DNA of 39,559 nt, taken from the NCBI GenBank assembly GCA_020848965.1, contig JADLHE010000350.1:1-39559 (forward strand), in the 5' to 3' direction. The DNA is from Saprospiraceae bacterium (GTDB lineage Bacteria; Bacteroidota; Bacteroidia; Chitinophagales; Saprospiraceae). The translations under genes were made by a program, and so were the position numbers. This document shows, piece after piece, positions 33,353-39,559 of the stretch (its first letter is position 1; each line of letters begins with the position of its first letter). The notes beneath the pieces were generated by a model. The model saw only the letters and a list, made by a program, of their open reading frames with translations. It was not told the origin of the DNA and ran no database searches.

Positions 33353-33360
33353 ATTAAAAA

Positions 33361-33831
33361 TCAATCATTTACCTCCGCCAAAATCATCCCAACCACTTTT
33401 TCCGCTGCCGCAATCACCGGCTCGCTCAGCTGCATCTCCAGCCGGGTATCGTCCACGGCGATGAGATAGACCTGCACGTCGTCGGGATAATTTTCCCGGA
33501 GGATTTTGCGGGCGTAAGATAGGGCTTGGTCCCATTTCAGGGAGTGGAGAAAAACCAGCGGGTCGTCCACGATTTGCGCTTCCACGGCCTCGGCGGGCAG
33601 CTTGTAGAGTGTGCCGGGCGGTTCGTTGGTGTTCACTACGGCGTCCACCAACAGGATGCGGTCGTGGCCCTGCAATTGGAACAGCACCTCGAAGGCAGAG
33701 GTGCCCATGTCGAGCAGGGTGATGTCGTCCCGATTGCCGAGCTGCTGCTGCAATTGCGCAATGACGTAGCACCCGACCCCGTCGTCGCTGCGGACGGGGT
33801 TGCCGAATCCCATGATGGCGGTTTTGTGCAT
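33361..33831 (-). CDS. hupD: Hydrogenase maturation protease (HupD/HybD family)
   Basis: 156 residues from the ATG at 33831 (MHKTAIMGFGNPVRSDDGVG). An in-frame upstream ATG at 33867 adds an unlikely hydrophobic leader. Family landmarks: the N-terminal GFGNPVRSDDGVG (nickel-sensing acidic residue at DD, usually DE), DMGTSAFEVLFQLQGHD, LLVDAVVN, and the His in VFLHSLKWDQAL. It clips the C-terminal tail of the large subunit after nickel insertion; the substrate gene lies directly upstream in the operon and has such a tail. Confidence 0.92.
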   Translation of the reverse strand: MHKTAIMGFGNPVRSDDGVGCYVIAQLQQQLGNRDDITLLDMGTSAFEVLFQLQGHDRILLVDAVVNTNEPPGTLYKLPAEAVEAQIVDDPLVFLHSLKWDQALSYARKILRENYPDDVQVYLIAVDDTRLEMQLSEPVIAAAEKVVGMILAEVND

Positions 33832-34027
33832 TAAAATCAATGTAAAAAGCAGCCATTCCAACACCATCGGTCGGAACGGCTGCTCGATTCGTTAAACCAT
33901 AAATAAGTAGCCCAATGGCGAAAAGTTTAATTTGATGTTTGGCAATACATTGAGAATCAACACCTTGCCCCAACTCATCACTTATAACTCATCACTCATC
34001 ACTACTTCAAAACAAGCCTTTACCAAA

Positions 34028-35623
34028 TCAAAGTTTGAATTTAGCTAATTCCTCTCCCGACTTCCCGTCGTGGGCGTGCACCGTACAGACGAGGCACGAG
34101 TCGAAGGAACGGGCCACCATGCCCACTTCCACGGGGTCGTGCGGGTCTTCGATTTCGGTGCCTTCCAGCGCCGCTTCGATGGGGCCGGAATGGCCGAGTT
34201 CGTCGTTCGGGCCGACGTTCCAAGTCGTGGGTGCCATCACCTGGTAGTTCTTGATGATGCCACCTTCGATTTCAATCCAGTGTGCCAAGGCGCCACGGGC
34301 CGCTTCGGTAGCGCCCCAGCCCTTGCCGTCCCGCTCGGTCGGCTTCACGTAGAACTCGCCGTCGAGGTTGATTTCACGCAGCCACTGGTCAATGAAGGTG
34401 TAGAGCCTTGGCGCTTCGTGTACCCTTGCGAGTACCCGGGTGAAGACGCTTGGCCCCATTTTGTCCATCACGTCGAGGAACAATGGGTCGTGGATTTGGT
34501 GCTTCTCATTGGCCGGATTGGCGTTCATAATCACCCTTGCCAGCGGGCCTACCTCGGCGCTGTGGCCCATGTAGCGGGGCGCTTTTGCCCAAGAGTATTT
34601 GCCCTTGAAGTCCGTATCGTTGAGATTTTGTGACTGCAACGGCGTCGGTAGTGGCTCGTCCCAAGGGTGTGCAGCTGGCACATCGGCGTACCAAGAGTGC
34701 TTGACGTGCTCTTGGATGTCTAGGTGGTTCATCGGGTAGTATTTGCTGCCATCGTAAAATCCACCGGGGCTGATGACCGCATGTTGGCGGCCTTCCACAG
34801 TCGGGGTGTTGTACAAATCCTTGTGCAAGTACGTACCGTAAGCCATGAACTTGCCGACGCCTTGGCCGAACTTGTCCAAGCCAAACTCCAAGCCCGCCCT
34901 GATGAGCAGACCGAGGTCGCTGTTGCGCTGGCTTTCGTTTTCCTCGACCCAAGCCATCATGTCGTCCCAGGTCTTAATCTGCATATACCGCTCGATGGAG
35001 CAGCCAAGCCAAACGCTTTCGAGCCACTCATTGCGGAAGTGGTTCATGATGGCATGGGCACGGGTGATGTCCTTCAGCGTAGGGGCGCACATGACGCCGC
35101 CGGGAACCATGTAGCTGGAGTGCGGCCATTGCCCACCGAAGAGGGCATAGACCTCTACCGGCCCAGCCGATGCAGTCAAACCACGCTGGAACGAGGTGCC
35201 GACATAGGCAGCCCAGCGTTTCACCACTTCTTCGTACAGCGGTTTATTGGCGAATTTCTTGTTCGCCATGTCCGTTGCGAAGATGGCATAAAACCAGCGG
35301 GGGATACTCTGGATAGTCTCGGTCGCTTGGCCTAAAGCCCTGAGCAACAAGGCGTTAGAAGGCAAGTTTGTCTTCCAAACCGTATCCAAAGCCGAGGAGG
35401 CACAATAAAGGTGCGAGCCGCCGCAGATGCCACAGATACGGGGCGTTACGATGAGGCCCGATTGTGGGTCTTTGCCCGCCATGATGCGCTCGAAGCCCCG
35501 GAACATAGCAGCCTGCGTATGCGCACGGGTCACGACGCCATCCTCCATGTAAACCTTTACATCGAGGTCGCCCTCTACACGGCCAACGGGCGAAATATTA
35601 AGTTCCTTGTATGATGAAGCCAT
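34028..35623 (-). CDS. hupL: [NiFe]-hydrogenase large subunit, group 2a-like
   Basis: 531 residues from the ATG at 35623 (MASSYKELNISPVGRVEGDL); the longer frame from 35761 begins in a repeat. The N-terminal L1 motif RICGICGGSH has Cys64 and Cys67. The C-terminal L2 motif DSCLVCTVH has Cys510, Cys513 and His516, followed by a 15-residue tail (AHDGKSGEELAKFKL) to be removed by the protease. Other usual segments include GLTASAGPVEVYALFGGQWP. Ser in DSC, where most groups have Pro, is a group 2a-type trait as I recall. It binds the Ni-Fe(CN)2CO centre that splits H2. Probably cytoplasmic. Confidence 0.95.
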   Translation of the reverse strand: MASSYKELNISPVGRVEGDLDVKVYMEDGVVTRAHTQAAMFRGFERIMAGKDPQSGLIVTPRICGICGGSHLYCASSALDTVWKTNLPSNALLLRALGQATETIQSIPRWFYAIFATDMANKKFANKPLYEEVVKRWAAYVGTSFQRGLTASAGPVEVYALFGGQWPHSSYMVPGGVMCAPTLKDITRAHAIMNHFRNEWLESVWLGCSIERYMQIKTWDDMMAWVEENESQRNSDLGLLIRAGLEFGLDKFGQGVGKFMAYGTYLHKDLYNTPTVEGRQHAVISPGGFYDGSKYYPMNHLDIQEHVKHSWYADVPAAHPWDEPLPTPLQSQNLNDTDFKGKYSWAKAPRYMGHSAEVGPLARVIMNANPANEKHQIHDPLFLDVMDKMGPSVFTRVLARVHEAPRLYTFIDQWLREINLDGEFYVKPTERDGKGWGATEAARGALAHWIEIEGGIIKNYQVMAPTTWNVGPNDELGHSGPIEAALEGTEIEDPHDPVEVGMVARSFDSCLVCTVHAHDGKSGEELAKFKL

Positions 35624-35802
35624 TTTAGTTGAGTTGTTAAATTGCCTGCCTATCGGCAGACAGGGTTGAATTTGTAAATTGGTTGAATTGGGGAAGCCAG
35701 TCGTAGTTGGCCAGTTGAACCTCAAGAGCTTAGAATGTTGTAGCAATTCATTGAAAGTCAACGCCTTGCAAATTCATCATTCATCATTTATCATTCATCA
35801 TT
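35624..35802. repeat. Repeat-rich spacer between large and small subunit genes
   Basis: It contains TTGAGTTGTTAAATTG, the CTGCC hairpin element (CTGCCTATCGGCAGACAG at 35644-35661) also found at 17880, TTGAATTTGTAAATTGG, and at the other end the 31-bp ATTCATC repeat (35772-35802), identical to 27457-27487. The last bases of that copy form the hupS stop codon. Confidence 0.75.
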
Positions 35803-36781
35803 ATTTCGATGTTTCAAAATGCACTTTGTTGGTGCCGGTGATGCTTTCGGTTTTACCGAGCACCTTTTCAAAGCCTGCCCGCATGTAGTAGGCCATTTTC
35901 GAGGTGCCAGCAGGAACGTCCTGCGGTAGGAAGCCGAGGTACTTCAGCGTCTTGAACACACTACCGGGCTTGAGGTCGTGGTGCGGGAAACCGGGTTCGG
36001 TGCAGCCGAGGCAGGGGTGATTCGCACGGGTCTTGGAAGAGGTGCGGTTCCACAAGATGCGGTTGCAACTGGCCCGTGTCATTGGCCCACGGCAACCCAC
36101 TTCGTAGAAGAGGCAGCCGCCACGCTTGCCAAAGCCGCCGTCCACTTTTTGGGCGAAACTGATGGCGTTGGTGCAGCCTGTTTGCACGAAATCGGTGAAG
36201 AAAGTCTTTGGCCGATGGAAATCGTCGAGCTGAATATCGCCGATGCGGCCCGTTGCAATAGCAACCAAAATCTGCGAAACCCAATCAGGGTGCGCCGGGC
36301 AGCCGGGGATATTGATGACGGGGAGGCCGCCTTTCGATTTGTAATTGGCACCGAGGAAGCCGCCTTTTTTCTCTTTGTGGAACTGGACGCCCGTGCTCTC
36401 GCTGGGGTTCGGTGGCACGGCAGGGATGCCGCCCCAAGTGGCGCAGTCGCCGATGGCGACGACGAAGCCCGAAACAGCGGAAAGCTCCTTAACCCAGTCC
36501 ATCATCGGTCGGTCGCAGAAGTAGTTCATCGTGCCGGAACCATTGGGGCCTTGGATGATGCTGCCTTCGTAAACGAGGATGTCGAGCTGGACTTTTCCTG
36601 CTTTAATGTCGTTCAGCAGGTGCTCTACCTGATGCCCGATTTCAAGCCCGATGGAAGGGTGCCAGAGGATGTTGACGCCGAAATCAGTGATGAGTTCGAC
36701 AACGGTTGGCTCTTGGGCATTGAGGAACGACATGGTGTTGCCGCTGCACGCTCCTCCTTGTAACCATAGTACATTCGCCAT
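35801..36781 (-). CDS. hupS: [NiFe]-hydrogenase small subunit, group 2a-like
   Basis: 326 residues from the ATG at 36781 (MANVLWLQGGACSGNTMSFL). An ATG at 36868 would add 29 residues that do not fit a Tat signal and overlap the promoter. There is no twin-arginine signal, so the enzyme should stay on the cytoplasmic side. Cluster-binding residues: Cys12 (CSGN, with Asn15 where other groups have a second Cys), GDCATWGG, PGCPAHPDW, QTGC, GGCLFYEVGCRG, TRASCN and HPCLGC. The single Cys in the proximal motif agrees with [3Fe-4S] clusters described for the mycobacterial Huc enzyme. The overall sequence type is that of cyanobacterial HupS and mycobacterial HucS. Confidence 0.94.
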   Translation of the reverse strand: MANVLWLQGGACSGNTMSFLNAQEPTVVELITDFGVNILWHPSIGLEIGHQVEHLLNDIKAGKVQLDILVYEGSIIQGPNGSGTMNYFCDRPMMDWVKELSAVSGFVVAIGDCATWGGIPAVPPNPSESTGVQFHKEKKGGFLGANYKSKGGLPVINIPGCPAHPDWVSQILVAIATGRIGDIQLDDFHRPKTFFTDFVQTGCTNAISFAQKVDGGFGKRGGCLFYEVGCRGPMTRASCNRILWNRTSSKTRANHPCLGCTEPGFPHHDLKPGSVFKTLKYLGFLPQDVPAGTSKMAYYMRAGFEKVLGKTESITGTNKVHFETSK

Positions 36782-36865
36782 TTGAGAAGTGATTTTCGTT
36801 TCAGAAAAATTGATTGTATTACCACGGTAGTGGCCAAATAGGATTGGCCAATCGTTTAGCGATGC

Positions 36866-36928
36866 CAAATGTATGTCCTGATTCGGATTTGAAAAAATTT
36901 TCTAAAACCTTTTTTAGAAAATTTTTTC
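36866..36928 (-). promoter_or_regulatory. Hydrogenase promoter with a large palindrome
   Basis: On the minus strand TACATTTG (36866-36873) fits the -7 element. Directly upstream, from 36891 to 36928, lies a perfect palindrome with 17-bp arms (GAAAAAATTTTCTAAAA and its complement) and a 4-base loop, overlapping the place of the upstream promoter element. A TetR gene lies just upstream on the same strand. A regulatory site is likely; a transcript terminator for that TetR gene is the alternative. Confidence 0.6.
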
Positions 36929-37073
36929 TATTGGTATTTTGTCTAAATAAGAAAAGGCGATTGGCAGAACTTTGTTCTAGAATGGACAACTGGACATGCC
37001 TTAATACAGGAGAATGGTTGGTGAGAATGGCTTTTTGCAGAATGGCCTTGAATGCCAAAATAGGGGTATCTTT

Positions 37074-37706
37074 TCAATTCAACGCCTCATCAGACCGGGT
37101 GGCCGCCAAGGCGAAAAACTCCTCCAAGCCGCTCGGCGTCAGGTAAGGCAAGGATTGCGACCAAACGGCTTCTTTGAACTTGCCGCAGGTGATGGGCTGC
37201 CCTTTCAGTATTTGCTGCGGCACCCAAAACACGATGGTCATCCACATATTATTGGTGAGGAGGTCGTAAACGCCGGGGTGCGGCTCCATGACGAGCAGTT
37301 TTTTTTGACCATAAAAATCAATGCGGCGGCGGATTTGGAGGTGCATCTTGCTCACCGCCGAGTGCCATTGTTCCATGATGCCGGGGAAGCTGCGCTCGAT
37401 TTCGAAGAGGTCAATCAGGTAAAAGCGGTATTTGTTGAAAAACTCGAAGTAGCGGTCGAGCTGGGTCTCCATGTCGGCGAGGGTGGGCTGGAGCATGTAG
37501 CTGGCCAAAATCTCAGAAAACTCCTCGAACAAACGCTCATAAACCGAGGTCACGATGAGGTCTTTGTTGGAATAATGGTAAGCGAGGTTGCCCACGCTGA
37601 TGCCGGTCTCGTCGGCAATCTGCTGGAGACGCACGTTGGAGAGGCCCTTTTCATTGAACAAGTGAATGGCGGCCTCTATGATTTTATTTTTGGTTATGGC
37701 AGACAT
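37074..37706 (-). CDS. TetR/AcrR-family regulator 1
   Basis: 210 residues. The N-terminal helix-turn-helix is clear: KNKIIEAAIHLFNEKGLSNV, then RLQQIADETGISVGNLAYHY with NKDLIVTSVYERLF after it. The C-terminal part (about 60-200) is an all-helical ligand or dimer domain. It lies 290 bp upstream of hupS on the same strand and starts at the stop of the previous small gene (TAATG overlap), so both are co-translated. Likely to control the hydrogenase promoter; this is inference from position. Confidence 0.9.
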   Translation of the reverse strand: MSAITKNKIIEAAIHLFNEKGLSNVRLQQIADETGISVGNLAYHYSNKDLIVTSVYERLFEEFSEILASYMLQPTLADMETQLDRYFEFFNKYRFYLIDLFEIERSFPGIMEQWHSAVSKMHLQIRRRIDFYGQKKLLVMEPHPGVYDLLTNNMWMTIVFWVPQQILKGQPITCGKFKEAVWSQSLPYLTPSGLEEFFALAATRSDEALN

Positions 37707-38059
37707 TAATTCTCCGGCAAATTTAGGTCTTCCAGCTTAACAACCAAAGTACCACGCTGGTCTTTGGCGGCTTGCCGCCGCATAAGCGAGGCAACGAGGG
37801 CCGCTTTTTTGGGGCAAGTCTCTGAAGTGATGCGCCTGCTGAGGAATTTCAAGGGCTGCTGGTAGTGGGCGAACAGGAGGTTTATTTCCCAAGTTCCACG
37901 CCGCCGCTCCAGGTTTTCAATCACTGCCGTGTCGTAGAGCCAGACGTCGTCCTTGATGAAATCGAGGTCACGCACCTCGCCCACCCCGTCGGTCAGGTGC
38001 AGGCTGTCCAATGATTGGAGCATCATGCGGTAGGTGCTATCGTCGAGGTGGAATTTCAA
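37706..38059 (-). CDS. Unknown protein between two TetR genes
   Basis: 117 residues (MKFHLDDSTYRMMLQSLDSL and onward), not recognised. It is charged and soluble, with no signal peptide. A middle strand pattern (DDVWLYDTAVIENLERRRGT) and a Lys/Arg-rich end (ASLMRRQAAKDQRGTLVVKL) are visible. Its stop shares one base with the start of TetR 1. It sits about 90 bp after TetR 2. The tight coupling makes a role in the same regulatory unit likely, for example as partner of the regulator. Confidence 0.65.
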   Translation of the reverse strand: MKFHLDDSTYRMMLQSLDSLHLTDGVGEVRDLDFIKDDVWLYDTAVIENLERRRGTWEINLLFAHYQQPLKFLSRRITSETCPKKAALVASLMRRQAAKDQRGTLVVKLEDLNLPEN

Positions 38060-38147
38060 CTTTTGGAACGTCTAAGAAAACCATAAGTATTTGATAGTCA
38101 ATCCAAAACGACTGTGCCGCTTTGGTGAGCGCTACATTTCCTCAAAA

Positions 38148-38783
38148 TTAGAAATATTTTCCTAAAACCAAAGCGTTCAATTGGAAATATTCCATGCGGC
38201 CCATTTCGGTCATGCAGGGCAGCAGCAGCGACCAAAACGTTTGCCGGAAGGCATCGAAATCGTCGGCGGGCAGGTCGAGGATGCGCTGGTGGTAGAGCCA
38301 AGTTTCGGCAGTCCTATTAATAAGGTGCGCCAGTTGCTCAAAATGCCCCGCTGACACCTCTGGCTGGAAAGCACCCCGTGCGGCATTGAAGCGCAACATT
38401 TCCAGTATTTGCTGGGCTTGCCAGGCGAGGTGCTGTCGGTGTGCTTCCGCAATGGTGGGGTAGGCCCGCATCACTTCAAGCGTATCTTGGTAGAAAAAAA
38501 GGTAGCGCTGTTGCAGCGCAAACGTGCTGCGCAGGTAGCGCTCCACGTCCTCGAAGAGCGGCAGCACCCGGAACTCGGCCATGAGCACCCGCTGCTCGGC
38601 CACCAGCCGTTCCCAGATGGCCTGCACGATGTGCTCCTTGGTTCGGTAGTGGTAGGCGAGGTTGCCCACGCTCATCCACTCGGCCTCGTCGCCGATGTGC
38701 TGGAGGCGCACGTTCACCATGCCGTCCCGGTTGAAGCAGCGGACGGCGGCGTCGAGGATTTTATCTTTGGTGGATTTTGACAT
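38148..38783 (-). CDS. TetR/AcrR-family regulator 2
   Basis: 211 residues. The helix-turn-helix (KDKILDAAVRCFNRDGMVNV, then RLQHIGDEAEWMSVGNLAYH) is closely related to that of TetR 1 (shared NVRLQ-I-DE and SVGNLAYHY), so the two are probably paralogues. The ligand domains differ more. CAAAGTTA at 38807-38814 is TAACTTTG on this strand, a good -7 element for its promoter, and it is divergent from the metal-binding lipoprotein gene. A near-palindrome, TTAGAAATATTTTCCTAA, covers its stop codon (38148-38165). Confidence 0.9.
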   Translation of the reverse strand: MSKSTKDKILDAAVRCFNRDGMVNVRLQHIGDEAEWMSVGNLAYHYRTKEHIVQAIWERLVAEQRVLMAEFRVLPLFEDVERYLRSTFALQQRYLFFYQDTLEVMRAYPTIAEAHRQHLAWQAQQILEMLRFNAARGAFQPEVSAGHFEQLAHLINRTAETWLYHQRILDLPADDFDAFRQTFWSLLLPCMTEMGRMEYFQLNALVLGKYF

Positions 38784-38854
38784 GAAGCAATTCGGATAAC
38801 CCGCCGCAAAGTTAGGACAGTAAAGGATTTGACTTTCAAATAAAGCGACTTGGT

Positions 38855-38883
38855 TTTGATTTGGGATAAGGTGCTTACCTTTA
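38855..38883 (+). promoter_or_regulatory. Promoter of the metal-binding lipoprotein gene
   Basis: TTTG at 38855-38858, a 17-base spacer and TACCTTTA at 38876-38883 agree with the Bacteroidota consensus except for the last base. It stands 23 bases before the ATG at 38907. Confidence 0.6.
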
Positions 38884-38906
38884 TCGCTCTTTTAAAAACA
38901 GGCATT

Positions 38907-39464
38907 ATGAAAATCGAAAAAATTGTTTGCGTCGTACTCATTGCCATTGGCGCAGTTTCCTCATCCTGCAACAGAAACGGAGAAGCAGCACGTGATGCAG
39001 CCGTACAGCAGATACAGCAACCACAAAACGCAGCGGCTGCCCCCGCTTCCTCGCCCGGCAATGCTCAGCCCGCAGCGGCTGCTGCCGAACCCGCCCAAAA
39101 CGCTGCCGGGGTTTGGCACTATACCTGTCCGAAAGGCTGTGCTGGCGGTGCTGGTTCAGCGACTGCTTGCGCAAAATGCGGAACCACATTGGCACATAAC
39201 CAAGCCTACCACGCAGGCAATAATACAACGCCGGCCATGCCCCAGCCAATCAAGCCAAAAGAAGGGGGCAACGACCATGCAGGTTCGGTCCCGGCGGGGT
39301 TCATCCCCGTGGAAAGCCCACTAAAGAATAAGGAAACTGCCCAGAATGCAAAAGGGGTTTGGCACTATACCTGCCCAAGCGGCTGTGCGGGTGGGTCTGG
39401 CTTGGCCATTGCTTGCCCTAAATGTGGCAAAACAATGGTGCACAACCAAGCCTACCACCAATAG
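38907..39464 (+). CDS. Lipoprotein with two Cys/His metal-binding-type repeats
   Basis: 185 residues from the ATG at 38907 (MKIEKIVCVVLIAIGAVSSS). Cys21 in SSSC should be lipidated. An Ala/Pro/Gln-rich linker (about 25-64) is followed by two near-identical units at about 65-102 and 147-184: GVWHYTCPKGCAGG with ACAKCGTTLAHNQAYH, and GVWHYTCPSGCAGG with ACPKCGKTMVHNQAYH. Each has four Cys and three conserved His in a zinc-ribbon-like order, similar to the heavy-metal-binding YHYVCPMHP-type domain. A Pro/Gly linker joins them. It probably binds a metal in the periplasm. It is divergent from TetR 2; a functional link to the nickel-rich cluster is possible but unproven. Confidence 0.8.
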   Translation: MKIEKIVCVVLIAIGAVSSSCNRNGEAARDAAVQQIQQPQNAAAAPASSPGNAQPAAAAAEPAQNAAGVWHYTCPKGCAGGAGSATACAKCGTTLAHNQAYHAGNNTTPAMPQPIKPKEGGNDHAGSVPAGFIPVESPLKNKETAQNAKGVWHYTCPSGCAGGSGLAIACPKCGKTMVHNQAYHQ

Positions 39465-39559
39465 TTACCAGCGGTATTCAAGCCCTAAATAAAGGCTGCT
39501 CATGCCGAAATTGAAGATGAAATTATTGTACTTGTCGGTTTCGGCTGCTGTCTCATTGA
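39465..39559 (-). CDS. C-terminal end of an outer-membrane beta-barrel-like protein (partial)
   Basis: The last 30 codons of a gene that continues beyond the window. On the minus strand it reads NETAAETDKYNNFIFNF and then GMSSLYLGLEYRW with a TAA stop. Alternating hydrophobic residues and a C-terminal aromatic residue are typical of outer-membrane barrels. It converges with the lipoprotein gene with no gap. Confidence 0.65.
   Translation of the reverse strand, partial: NETAAETDKYNNFIFNFGMSSLYLGLEYRW

Noticed and set aside
35624..35761. 46-residue N-terminal extension of the hydrogenase large subunit
   Set aside because: It runs through the CTGCC hairpin element and AT-rich repeat words, and the family begins near MASSYKEL.

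Overview
The window looks like a chromosomal segment from an aerobic member of the Bacteroidota. Three things suggest this: a C-terminal domain of the type IX secretion (T9SS) kind ending a long secreted protein, several promoters of the Bacteroidota form (TTG/TTTG, 17-19 bases, TAnnTTTG), and many secreted or lipid-anchored proteins with poor Shine-Dalgarno sites. The style of the intergenic repeats and of the caspase/DUF4384 proteins suggests something near the Saprospiraceae, but that is inference. I see no rRNA, tRNA, CRISPR array, transposase or phage gene.

Layout. (1) 1-6.8 kb, plus strand: envelope and hypothetical proteins in a stretch full of local duplications (a duplicated gene start, a duplicated gene end, and a 50-bp tandem array). 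(2) 6.95-9.84 kb, minus strand: a large secreted beta-helix protein with a T9SS C-terminus, interrupted by one in-frame TGA. (3) 10.25 kb: a small secreted YciI-like protein. (4) 10.9-16.5 kb, minus strand: an operon of three exported cysteine-peptidase-like proteins (C1 papain-like with DUF4384, a YiiX/C92-like lipoprotein, and a WD40-like propeller fused to a caspase domain). (5) 16.9-19.8 kb, plus strand: paaA, paaB and paaC of phenylacetyl-CoA epoxidase and an FMN reductase. (6) 19.9-21.8 kb: a coiled-coil membrane protein and an OmpA-type lipoprotein. (7) 38.8-21.8 kb, minus strand: about 17 kb holding a [NiFe]-hydrogenase system. In transcription order it has two TetR regulators around a small unknown gene, small subunit, large subunit, maturation protease, an unknown 121-residue protein, a TPR protein, hypA, hypB, hypF, hypC, hypD, hypE, an NHL-repeat propeller, a nickel permease, a 66-residue unknown protein and a bifunctional-nuclease-domain protein. 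(8) The right end has a metal-binding-type lipoprotein and the last 30 residues of an outer-membrane-like protein.

The hydrogenase has the traits of the group 2a (Huc/HupSL-like) uptake enzymes: no Tat signal on the small subunit, a CSGN motif in place of a CxxC at the proximal cluster, and DSCLVCTVH in the large subunit. With all six hyp genes, a dedicated endopeptidase and a nickel importer, the cluster looks self-sufficient for making an enzyme that oxidises H2, possibly at trace levels.

The most unusual large-scale feature is in the spacers. Nearly every gap longer than about 70 bp between genes of the hydrogenase and paa clusters holds a long imperfect inverted repeat from one of a few AT-rich families; tightly coupled gene pairs have none. 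One 31-bp repeat has ended up inside the coding sequence for the caspase signal peptide. Another repeat appears to have inserted at the end of hypF with a 17-bp duplication of hypF sequence. These repeats also create false N-terminal extensions, so several starts here are placed downstream of them.
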